A stretch of DNA of 32,524 bases from Kingella sp. (in: b-proteobacteria) (GTDB lineage: Bacteria > Pseudomonadota > Gammaproteobacteria > Burkholderiales > Neisseriaceae): assembly GCF_030527935.1 (NCBI RefSeq), contig NZ_JAUMZV010000024.1, positions 1-32,524 on the forward strand, in the 5' to 3' direction. Each line of letters opens with the position of its first letter. Position 1 is the stretch's first letter. This document shows positions 15,484-21,812 of the stretch, one piece after another. The translations under genes were made by a program, and so were the position numbers. Below the pieces are notes generated by a model that was given only the letters and a program-made list of their open reading frames with translations, made no database searches and was not told the DNA's origin.

Positions 15484-15805
15484 CCATTTCCACAATACAG
15501 CGCACGCTGCCTTGCCGCACAAAGGCGCGGCGGTTGTCGGCAAAGCGCAGCACGAGCAAGCCGTCCCAGCCGCCGAATGGATTGTCTTCGCTGCAGATTT
15601 GTCCAATGATGGCGACGTTGTTAAATATTTGCCCGTCCGACATTCTGACTTGGTAGCGCATATCAAGGCGGATGGTGATGTCGGCTTGCTCGGGCAGGAC
15701 TTGGACGCGGAGACGTTCCAGCCGTTTTTGTTCGCGGTAGCCACTGATAAGGGCGTAAACAATGAGAAGCAGAAACGCGGTGGCGATGATGTGCCATAAA
15801 GTCAT
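15473..15805 (-). CDS. Small membrane-anchored protein of unknown function (DUF3301-like)
   Basis: The product has 110 residues. An N-terminal membrane helix (LWHIIATAFLLLIVYALI) is followed by a soluble beta-rich domain (VLPEQADITIRLDMRYQVRMS, GWDGLLVLRF). It looks like a short anchored domain; DUF3301 is a weak guess. ATG at 15805 has AAGGAAA upstream. Its 3' end overlaps a DUS that pairs with another at 15435, a likely terminator. It lies just upstream of the candidate RtcR site, but there is no evidence that it belongs to the RNA-repair system. Confidence 0.7.
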   Translation of the reverse strand: MTLWHIIATAFLLLIVYALISGYREQKRLERLRVQVLPEQADITIRLDMRYQVRMSDGQIFNNVAIIGQICSEDNPFGGWDGLLVLRFADNRRAFVRQGSVRCIVEMEAA

Positions 15806-15935
15806 GGGGATTTCCTTTTGGGTATAGGCAGCCTGAAAACATTTTTAGATGCTGTTTTAGCTCCGCTGAAACTCGCTTCGCTCATTTTCAGGCTGCCTCG
15901 GTCTGTTGGATTTAGCCGTCGTTAAAAAACGGGTG

Positions 15936-16030
15936 GTGTTCTAAAAAGTAGACGGTACCGCTGTTCTCTCTCCCCCGCCAGCGGGAGAAGGGGCAGGTTG
16001 CAGAATGTCCAACCCGTGCTGTCTGCCGTC
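15936..16030. repeat. Partial copy of the 127-bp inverted-repeat element
   Basis: GTGTTCTAAAAAGTAGACGG and a CCCCCGCCAGCGGGAG hairpin match the left half of the element at 60-186. The right terminal repeat is missing. The stretch 15806-16110 otherwise holds only DUS copies and a TCGCTGAAACTCGCTTCGCT repeat. Confidence 0.45.
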
Positions 16031-16109
16031 AGGGCTGTTTGCAACGAGCAGCCTGAAAACCACGTTTCCCGTTTTCAGGCTGCCTTAGTCTGCTGAATTA
16101 AAAAACAAA

Positions 16110-16149
16110 AACCGCAGGGCGAAACAGCATCCGTTTGCACCCTGCGGTT
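16110..16149 (-). terminator. Intrinsic terminator after the Ro60/Rsr gene
   Basis: The stem AACCGCAGGG / CCCTGCGGTT is followed on the minus strand by a TTTTTGTTTTTT run. It is also T-rich on plus, so it may act both ways. It lies 27 nt beyond the rsr stop. Confidence 0.85.
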
Positions 16150-16175
16150 ATTTTTATACTTCCGCGCCCACGGCT

Positions 16176-17744
16176 TCACAGCGGTACGGGCAGCGCAATC
16201 TGTTCAATCGCGTCCACCCAGCCGTCCGCGCCCATGCCGTGTTCGGCGAACGCGCCTATCAGGGCGAACACGCTGTCGTTGAAGCCGCCGATATTCAGAA
16301 TATCGCTGCGGTTTTGCGCCTGCGCGGTGGTGTAGGGCTGGATGTCTAGGCAGGCCAGTTTGGCGCGCGGGCAGCGGCGTTTGAGCTTGTCCCATTCCTG
16401 CATCAGGCTGGTTTTGCTGTTCCATTGCTGCTCGCGGTCCGCCCAGCTTTCGTTATCCGACACCATCACCAGCAAGTCCACATCCGCTTTTTGGCGGTTC
16501 AGTTCTGCCAGCGGTGCGCTGCACGTTGTGCCACCGCCGCCGATGCGGGCGAGTTTTTCCGCATTGGTCATAATGCTGTCGCGCGGGTTAAGGCGGATAT
16601 TGACCATGCGGGTTTCAAACGGCAGCACTTGCGCGTGCGGGTTGCTGCGCAGCATGGCGGCGGTGATTAGGGCGGCTACGTCAATGCAGCGGGTGCGGCT
16701 GGTTGCCGAGCCGCGATAGCCCGTAACGGGGCTGGACATTGAGCCCGACACATCGGGGCAGACCACCACATTGCCTTGAATGCTGGGCACGTTTTTCACC
16801 GCCAGCTCCATCGCGTCTTGCAGCGCATCGCGGATGGCGTGCGGCATTTCGTCCGATGCAGCCTGAAACGCGGTCAATAATTGATACGGCAGCACCCGCG
16901 CCCGTGCAATCGCTGCGGCATCGCGCAGTTTGTCGGCAACAAGGCGCACATTGGCTTGATTGGCAAACACGCCGTGCCGCTGGAAAGTGTTGAGATTTTG
17001 GCGCACCTGCTGCCACGAGCCGTTTGCCGCAATCTGCGCCCAAGCCGCCGCGTCCAAATCCAGCGCGGTCAGCATTTGGAACGGCACATCGGGCAGGCAG
17101 CCTGAACGGGTTTTTTTATACTGTTCAAACGCCTGCGTTATGGGCGGCAGCGCGTCCGCATCGTAAGGCTTGCCGATGAGCCATGCGAACCACGCGGCAC
17201 GCCACGCTTCGCGCGGTTTCGGATGCACCATTTTCACCACGTCGGCCAGCGAAGGATTGTTGCCCACCGCCGCGTTCAAAAGCTGGCGTTCGCTTGCCGA
17301 CAGCAGCCATTGCTGCACCAGTTTTTTCGGACGCGAGCCAAACGATTTGCGACCCGCCGCGCCGCTGCGCACAATCTGCGCGAAGTTGCGCAGCATTTTG
17401 CCGTTGTCCGCCACGCGGTCAAACACCCGCGCCAGCATGGCAACGTCTTTCTGCGCCAACACCGCCAACAGCAGCGCGGGCATATCTTTCATGTGTCCGT
17501 GTTCACGCGCGTATATCGCGGTTTTGGCGATAAATTCTGCATCCAAGCCGTTTGCCAACGTCAGCACCTGCGCCAACTGGTTTTCCGCTGTGGCGTAAAA
17601 AGTGCTGTTCAGGCAGCCTGTTGCCGCCAGTTGGGCAAGCTGCTGCTTAGGTGTTAAGGTGTACGCCAAGCCACCCGCTTTGTTGCGTGTGTCGGCGTTA
17701 AAGAGTTTTTGTTTGACGGATTGGAACAAGTTGGTATTAGCCAT
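16176..17744 (-). CDS. rsr: Ro60 ortholog (Rsr), TROVE domain RNA-binding protein
   Basis: ATG at 17744 (MANTNLFQSVKQKLF) follows AAAAAGGAAAT; a TTG 21 nt upstream is rejected. The product is 522 residues, the usual Rsr size. Residues about 15-320 are the HEAT-repeat TROVE ring. Residues about 325-520 are a von Willebrand A domain with a full MIDAS: DVSGSMSS (331-338), GGGGTTCSAPL (402-412) and SDNESW (429-434). Ro binds Y RNAs and misfolded or damaged RNA and links them to exonucleases such as PNPase. It is the protein partner expected for the six Y-like RNAs directly upstream, with which it is probably co-transcribed from the sigma54 promoter. A strong terminator follows. Confidence 0.95.
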   Translation of the reverse strand: MANTNLFQSVKQKLFNADTRNKAGGLAYTLTPKQQLAQLAATGCLNSTFYATAENQLAQVLTLANGLDAEFIAKTAIYAREHGHMKDMPALLLAVLAQKDVAMLARVFDRVADNGKMLRNFAQIVRSGAAGRKSFGSRPKKLVQQWLLSASERQLLNAAVGNNPSLADVVKMVHPKPREAWRAAWFAWLIGKPYDADALPPITQAFEQYKKTRSGCLPDVPFQMLTALDLDAAAWAQIAANGSWQQVRQNLNTFQRHGVFANQANVRLVADKLRDAAAIARARVLPYQLLTAFQAASDEMPHAIRDALQDAMELAVKNVPSIQGNVVVCPDVSGSMSSPVTGYRGSATSRTRCIDVAALITAAMLRSNPHAQVLPFETRMVNIRLNPRDSIMTNAEKLARIGGGGTTCSAPLAELNRQKADVDLLVMVSDNESWADREQQWNSKTSLMQEWDKLKRRCPRAKLACLDIQPYTTAQAQNRSDILNIGGFNDSVFALIGAFAEHGMGADGWVDAIEQIALPVPL

Positions 17745-17823
17745 TTTTATTTCCTTTTTAATCAATATGAATTGGTTTGCGGTTTAGGCAGCCTGAAAAC
17801 CGTTGAGGCAGCCTGAAATAAGG

Positions 17824-17970
17824 CGGCATGGCAGCAGCAAGGGGGTTGTAGAAATCAACATACTGTATTTTCAAAATTAAACTACGCTACGTTTTGGCAG
17901 CAGCGGCGGGGGTTGCACCCGCATCACAGTCTTGGAAAATGTAATTCCTACGGCATCTGCTGCGATGCCG
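17824..17970 (-). ncRNA. Y-like RNA unit 6 (class A, diverged)
   Basis: The ends CGGCATCGCAGCAG and CTGCTGCCATGCCG pair over 14 positions with one mismatch. The Ro-type motif is GCCGUAGG instead of GCCGAAGG, and the opposite strand reads GAUUUCUAC instead of AUUUCUUC, a compensating change. The T-arm is altered (GCGGG-UGCAACC-CCCGC) and the D-arm is lost. The acceptor-like hairpin CGCUGC/GUAGCG remains. Confidence 0.65.
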
Positions 17971-17977
17971 AAAAGGT

Positions 17978-18067
17978 GGGCGACCAGAACAATAAGATGT
18001 CTCGCGTTTGGCAACGCGGCGGGGATTCGAACCCCGAGAACCGATGTAATCTTGTTCGCATTCGCCC
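17978..18067 (-). ncRNA. Y-like RNA unit 5 (class B, short)
   Basis: The ends GGGCGA and UCGCCC pair, and GAACAA pairs with UUGUUC. A perfect T-arm (CGGGG-UUCGAAU-CCCCG) is followed by the hairpin CGCGUU-GCCA-AACGCG. There is no clear D-arm and no GCCGAAGG motif. At about 90 nt it is the smallest unit. Confidence 0.55.
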
Positions 18068-18076
18068 GAAAGGGGC

Positions 18077-18222
18077 GGCGCATTAGGCAACAAGGTTTTG
18101 AAGAAATCTATTCATTGCTCTACCCAGCTGAGCTACTCTGCCAAACGGCGGCAGAGACGGGACTTGAACCCGCGACCCATGAGTTATTGGCTGTAATTCC
18201 TTCGGCATTTGCCTGTTGCGCC
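18077..18222 (-). ncRNA. Y-like RNA unit 4 (class A)
   Basis: GGCGCA...GGCAA at the 5' end pairs with UUGCC...UGCGCC at the 3' end. The Ro-type motif GCCGAAGG precedes GAAGGAAUU, paired with GAUUUCUUC. T-arm GCGGG-UUCAAGU-CCCGU, acceptor-like stem CUCUGCC/GGCAGAG with a 7-nt loop, then UA and D-arm GCUC-AGCUGGGUA-GAGC follow in permuted order. Confidence 0.75.
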
Positions 18223-18231
18223 ATAAAAGGT

Positions 18232-18352
18232 GGGCGACCAAATCGGCTGGTTGTTTTGCTTGAGCTATGGCGTTGGCACGCCATCGGGATTTGAACCCGA
18301 GACCTACGGCATCAGCCGTTGCTCTATCCTGTAAACCAACCCGCATTCGCCC
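18232..18352 (-). ncRNA. Y-like RNA unit 3 (class B)
   Basis: The ends GGGCGA and UCGCCC pair; GGUUG pairs with CAACC inside. T-arm UCGGG-UUCAAAU-CCCGA is followed by the hairpin GGCGU-GCCA-ACGCC and a shortened D-like AGCUCAAGC. There is an extra internal hairpin, ACGGC-UGAU-GCCGU. The GCCGAAGG motif is absent. The GCCA loop looks like a discriminator plus CCA joined directly to a 5' acceptor strand. Confidence 0.6.
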
Positions 18353-18361
18353 GAAAAGGGC

Positions 18362-18509
18362 GGCACAACCAGCAGCAAGAAATGAAGAAATTATGTACCG
18401 CGCGCTAACCGACTGCGCCACGCTGCCATTGATTTAGCAGCGGCAGGATTCGAACCTGCGACCTCGGGCACCCTATGCTGTAATTCCTTCGGCATCTGCC
18501 AGCTATGCC
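18362..18509 (-). ncRNA. Y-like RNA unit 2 (class A, best example)
   Basis: The ends GGCAUAGCUGGCAG and CUGCUGGUUGUGCC pair over 14 bp including G-U pairs. Then comes the internal loop with GCCGAAGG and a 10-bp stem GAAGGAAUUA/UAAUUUCUUC. The tRNA mimic follows: T-arm GCAGG-UUCGAAU-CCUGC, acceptor-like CGCUGCU/GGCAGCG with an 8-nt AAAUCAAU loop, UG, D-arm GCGC-AGUCGGUUA-GCGC. Confidence 0.8.
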
Positions 18510-18520
18510 ATTAAAAGGGC

Positions 18521-18658
18521 GCACGTTGCAACAAGAGATGAAGAAATAATCGTGCTCTACCTAACTGAGCTACTCTGCCATTGATGCGGCAGAGACGGGA
18601 CTCGAACCCGCGACCACGAGCGTGATAGGCTGTAATTCCTTCGGCATTTGCATCGTGC
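18521..18658 (-). ncRNA. Y-like RNA unit 1 (class A), first after the sigma54 promoter
   Basis: GCACG-A-UGCAA pairs with UUGCA-A-CGUGC at the other end. GCCGAAGG and the GAAGGAAU/AUUUCUUC stem are present. T-arm GCGGG-UUCGAGU-CCCGU, acceptor-like CUCUGCC/GGCAGAG with loop GCAUCAAU, then UA and D-arm GCUC-AGUUAGGUA-GAGC follow. Its 5' base at 18658 falls within 1-3 nt of the start predicted from the sigma54 promoter. Confidence 0.8.
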
Positions 18659-18670
18659 TTGTGGGGTATA

Positions 18671-18688
18671 TTGCAAACAACGTGCCAG
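18671..18688 (-). promoter_or_regulatory. Sigma54 promoter of the Y RNA array and rsr
   Basis: The minus strand reads CTGGCACGTTGTTTGCAA, an exact match to YTGGCACGNNNNTTGCW. The predicted start lies near 18660, where unit 1 begins. Confidence 0.88.
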
Positions 18689-18786
18689 CGATGCCAAAAC
18701 AGCGCAAAATAATTTGTAATAACACGAGAACAAAGAGAATATATTTTTGAAACCTGTTTTCAGGCTGCCTGAATAATCCATAAAAA

Positions 18787-18816
18787 ACTAGCCAGCAAGC
18801 TAGCGAAATAGCTTAT
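18787..18816. promoter_or_regulatory. Candidate RtcR binding site for the Y RNA-rsr transcript
   Basis: ACTAGC (18787-18792) and GCTAGC (18799-18804) form a near-perfect dyad. AAGCTA and TAGCTT (18798-18811) form a second one. The first lies about 127-144 bp upstream of the predicted start near 18660. A TATAAT at 18813-18818 could be the -10 box of rtcR on plus, so the site may also control rtcR. Confidence 0.45.
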
Positions 18817-18927
18817 AATCTTGCGCGTAAATTCCTGCGCTTCCATTTTCAGGCTGCCTATTGCGCAAGAATGAAATAGTGCCATGCCCATAAAGGCAGC
18901 CTGAAAACCTCAAAAAGGACAACCATC

Positions 18928-20532
18928 ATGCCCAAAACCCAAGTTGCTATTTCCTTTCTCGGTACGGTGCTAGACAACGGCTTCGGGTCAGCGCGTTGGC
19001 AAAAATGGCGACCCAACATCGCCCTGCACCAACGCGCCGACATCGGCTTCAACCGCATGGAGCTGTTTTACAGCGAAAAATATCGCCCGCTTGCCGAGCG
19101 CGTGCGCGACGATATTCACGCGCTGCGCCCCAACACGCAAGTTAATCTCATCAACATGGAGCTGGCGAATCCGTGGGATTTCAGCGAAGTCTATACCAAG
19201 CTGCACGACTGGGCGGCATCCTATCCCTTTGATACCGAAGCCGAAAATTATTACACCCACATCACCACGGGCACGCACGTTGCCCAAATTTGCCTGTTTT
19301 TGCTGGTGGAAAGCCGCCAAATTCCCAGCGTGTTGCTGCAAACCGCGCCGCCGAAAAAGCAAAGGCGCAGCATGGAGCAAGGCGATGTGGGCGGCTTGGA
19401 TGTGATAGACCTAGATTTGGCGCGGTATGACGTGTTGGCGGAGCGGCTCGCCGCCGTGCGCGATGATGCGGTGCGCTATCTGAAAAGCGGTATTGCCACG
19501 AAAAATCAATCGTTTAACAATATGATTGCTGAGATTGAGCAAGTGGCACTCAATTCGCCGTCGCCCATTTTGTTAAGCGGGGCAACGGGCGCGGGCAAAT
19601 CCATGCTGGCGCGGCGCATTTACGAGCTCAAAAAAGCCCGACACTTGATTACAGGGTCGTTTGTGGACGTAAACTGCGCCACCTTGCGCGGCGATGGCGC
19701 GGCATCGGCGTTGTTTGGGCACAAAAAAGGCGCGTTTACAGGCGCGGCGGAGAAGCGCGATGGCTGGCTGAAAACCGCCGATAAAGGCGTGTTGTTTTTA
19801 GACGAAATTGGTGAATTGGGCTTGGATGAACAAGCCATGCTGCTCAAAGCCATTGAAGAGAAACAGTTTTACCCCGTGGGCAGCGACAGCGAAGTGAAAA
19901 GCAATTTTCAGCTCATTGCTGGCACCAACCGTGATTTGCGCCGCGAAGTGCAAGCGGGGCGGTTTCGTGAAGATTTGTTCGCCCGCATCAACATTTGGCA
20001 TTACACGCTGCCCGCGCTCGCCGACCGCCGCGAAGACATCGCGCCCAATATTGAGCATCAGCTCGCTCTTGCCGCGCAGGAGTTGGGACGCGCCACGCGC
20101 TTTAACAAAGAAGCCTACGCGCTGTATTTGGACTTTGCCCTGTCGCGCCAATCGCTGTGGCGCGGTAATTTCCGCGATTTAGCCGCCAGCATCATGCGCT
20201 TGGCAACGCTTGCGCCACAGGGCAGAATTTCCACCGATTTGGTGCGTGCCGAAATTGCCCGTTTGCAATATCTGTGGGCGGAAGATGTTGAAAATTCAGA
20301 TAAATCCGTTTTCAGGCTGCCTGAACACATCCGCCGCGAAGACTGGGATTTGTTTGATTTGCAACAGCTAGAAAACGTGCTTGCCATCTGTCGCCAAAGC
20401 AAAAGCATGGCGGAAGCAGGGCGCGCGCTGTTTAATGTCTCGCGCAACAGCCGCAGCACGCCCAACGACAGCGACAGGCTGCGCAAATATTTGGCGCGAT
20501 TTGGTTTAACGTGGGCGGATGCGGTGGCGTGA
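18928..20532 (+). CDS. rtcR: RtcR, CARF-domain sigma54 activator of RNA repair
   Basis: The protein has 534 residues, like E. coli RtcR (532). Residues 1-180 are the RtcR-type CARF sensor: ISFLGTVLDNGFG, MELFYSEKY and HITTGTHVAQ (111-120). Residues about 190-440 are a sigma54-type AAA+ domain: Walker A GATGAGKS (218-225), the sigma54 contact loop GAFTGA (268-273), Walker B VLFLDE and arginine fingers in GRFREDLFARI. The C-terminus is a Fis-like HTH region (SMAEAGRALFNVSRNS). In Salmonella, RtcR is activated by tRNA fragments with 2',3'-cyclic phosphate. ATG at 18928 has AAAAGGA upstream. It is divergent from the Y RNA-rsr unit. A DUS inside the gene encodes FRLPEH. Confidence 0.95.
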   Translation: MPKTQVAISFLGTVLDNGFGSARWQKWRPNIALHQRADIGFNRMELFYSEKYRPLAERVRDDIHALRPNTQVNLINMELANPWDFSEVYTKLHDWAASYPFDTEAENYYTHITTGTHVAQICLFLLVESRQIPSVLLQTAPPKKQRRSMEQGDVGGLDVIDLDLARYDVLAERLAAVRDDAVRYLKSGIATKNQSFNNMIAEIEQVALNSPSPILLSGATGAGKSMLARRIYELKKARHLITGSFVDVNCATLRGDGAASALFGHKKGAFTGAAEKRDGWLKTADKGVLFLDEIGELGLDEQAMLLKAIEEKQFYPVGSDSEVKSNFQLIAGTNRDLRREVQAGRFREDLFARINIWHYTLPALADRREDIAPNIEHQLALAAQELGRATRFNKEAYALYLDFALSRQSLWRGNFRDLAASIMRLATLAPQGRISTDLVRAEIARLQYLWAEDVENSDKSVFRLPEHIRREDWDLFDLQQLENVLAICRQSKSMAEAGRALFNVSRNSRSTPNDSDRLRKYLARFGLTWADAVA

Positions 20533-20536
20533 GCCC

Positions 20537-20621
20537 AAGGCAGCCTGAAAACCGCCAGCCCATCGCCCGCCACGTTAAACTTTGTTGACAAAAACACGGC
20601 AGCTCGTTTTCAGGCTGCCTT
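20537..20621 (+). terminator. Long-loop DUS pair after rtcR
   Basis: AAGGCAGCCTGAAAAC and GTTTTCAGGCTGCCTT pair around a loop of over 50 nt, between rtcR and the phosphoesterase gene. Termination here may be partial. Confidence 0.4.
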
Positions 20622-20644
20622 AACCCCACCCCGAAAGCCCCACC

Positions 20645-21304
20645 ATGCCACAAATCTATTTCACATCCGACCTACATTTCTCGCACAAAAACATCGCCAA
20701 ATTTTGCCCACAATTTCGCCCCGCCGCGCCCACGCTGGAAGAGCTGGACGAATACATGATTGCCCGCTGGAACGAAACCGTGCAGCCCGAAGACACCGTT
20801 TACAACCTTGGCGACGTTTCCTTTGCCCACGACCTGAAAAAAATAGAAGCCATTTTGCGCCGTCTCAACGGGCAGCATCACCTGATACTCGGCAACCACG
20901 ACGACCTGATTAGCCGCAACAAAAAACGCTTCATCGACACGCCCAAAGCAGACGGCAACCCCATGCTGTCGTCCATCCGCAGCTATCAAAAAATCAAGCT
21001 ACCCGAAATCAACAACGCCTTGATTTTGTTTCACTATCCCATCAACGAATGGGACGGCTGCCACAAAGGCTGGTATCACCTATACGGGCATTTGCACGAC
21101 CGCGTTGCACCCATGCAAGGACGCGCCCTGAATGTCGGCTGGGATTTGCACGGACGCTTGCTCACGCCGCAAGACATTGACGACTATCTGCGCGCGCTCC
21201 CCATCATTCAACGCTTTGACGACCGCGCCAACACCATCGCAGGCAGCGATGTAAACGATGCCGCCGCGCAAATCCGCGCCAAACTGGCGGGGTTCAACGC
21301 ATAA
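20645..21304 (+). CDS. Calcineurin-like metallophosphoesterase
   Basis: The product has 219 residues. The metal-binding motifs appear in order: YFTSDLHFSHKN (DxH), YNLGDVSFAH (GD), LILGNHDDL (GNHD), ILFHYP and LYGHLHDRV (GHxH). It belongs to a cytoplasmic phosphoesterase group also found in phages; the substrate is unknown. It starts 112 nt after rtcR on the same strand. Because the kinase-ligase lacks a 3'-phosphatase domain, this enzyme could open 2',3'-cyclic phosphates or remove 3' phosphates during RNA repair. That role is inference from position. No sigma54 promoter is seen in front of it. Confidence 0.88.
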   Translation: MPQIYFTSDLHFSHKNIAKFCPQFRPAAPTLEELDEYMIARWNETVQPEDTVYNLGDVSFAHDLKKIEAILRRLNGQHHLILGNHDDLISRNKKRFIDTPKADGNPMLSSIRSYQKIKLPEINNALILFHYPINEWDGCHKGWYHLYGHLHDRVAPMQGRALNVGWDLHGRLLTPQDIDDYLRALPIIQRFDDRANTIAGSDVNDAAAQIRAKLAGFNA

Positions 21305-21432
21305 GGCAGCCTGAAAACGCTGCCAATCCCCGCAACCAATGGTGCGTGGCGGCTCGCCGACATCCTGTTCACAAGCGCACGCCTGTTCAGTTTCAACGCG
21401 CCATTGGGCAATCATCTCTCGCTGTTCCGTTT

Positions 21433-21790
21433 TCAGGCTGCCTTTTTATGCGCTCTATTTGATTTGGCGTTTTGCGGGGTGTTTAAACGAAGCATTTCGG
21501 CACGGGCTTGGCGGCTGATGGTTTCATCGCCTGCGGCGATGGCTTGGGTGTACCAACTGGCTGCGGTGGCAAGGTTGGCGGTTACGCCCAAGCCGTTGGC
21601 GTACATTTTGCTCAAGGCGAGCATGGCGGGGGCGGAGATGGGGTCGCCACGCGCGGCGGAGAGCCGATACCCATGCAGGGCTTGGACGTAGTCTTGCGTT
21701 GTGCCGATGCCGGGTTGGTAGAGATAGCCGAGCCAGTATTGCGATGTGATGTCGCCTTGGTTGGCGGCAGCCTGAAATTGGGCGAAGCGA
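21433..21790 (-). pseudogene. 5'-truncated Sel1-repeat protein fragment
   Basis: On the minus strand the frame FAQFQAAANQGDITSQYW continues through two Sel1-type repeats (YQPGIGTTQDYVQALHGYRLSAARGD and YANGLGVTANLATAASWYTQAIAAGD, read in pieces). It ends with a basic tail at 21433. No start or signal peptide lies upstream in frame; the frame runs into a DUS. An internal ATG at 21624 could give a 63-residue remnant. Sel1 proteins are helical scaffold proteins. This one appears to be a relic. Confidence 0.6.
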
Positions 21791-21812
21791 AAACAGCATC
21801 GCCAATACGTTT

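Noticed and set aside
17877..18421. Open frames of 60-120 codons on both strands across the RNA array
   Set aside because: They overlap the repeated T-arm, acceptor and D-arm structures, have no ribosome sites of note and no protein-like composition.
17824..18658. Ordinary tRNA genes (perfect T-arms and D-arms)
   Set aside because: No unit has acceptor, D, anticodon and T-arms in normal order. The 3' half precedes the 5' half, and there is no anticodon loop.
18557..18781. Small minus-strand frame starting near the sigma54 promoter
   Set aside because: It runs through the promoter and Y RNA unit 1 and has no plausible ribosome site.
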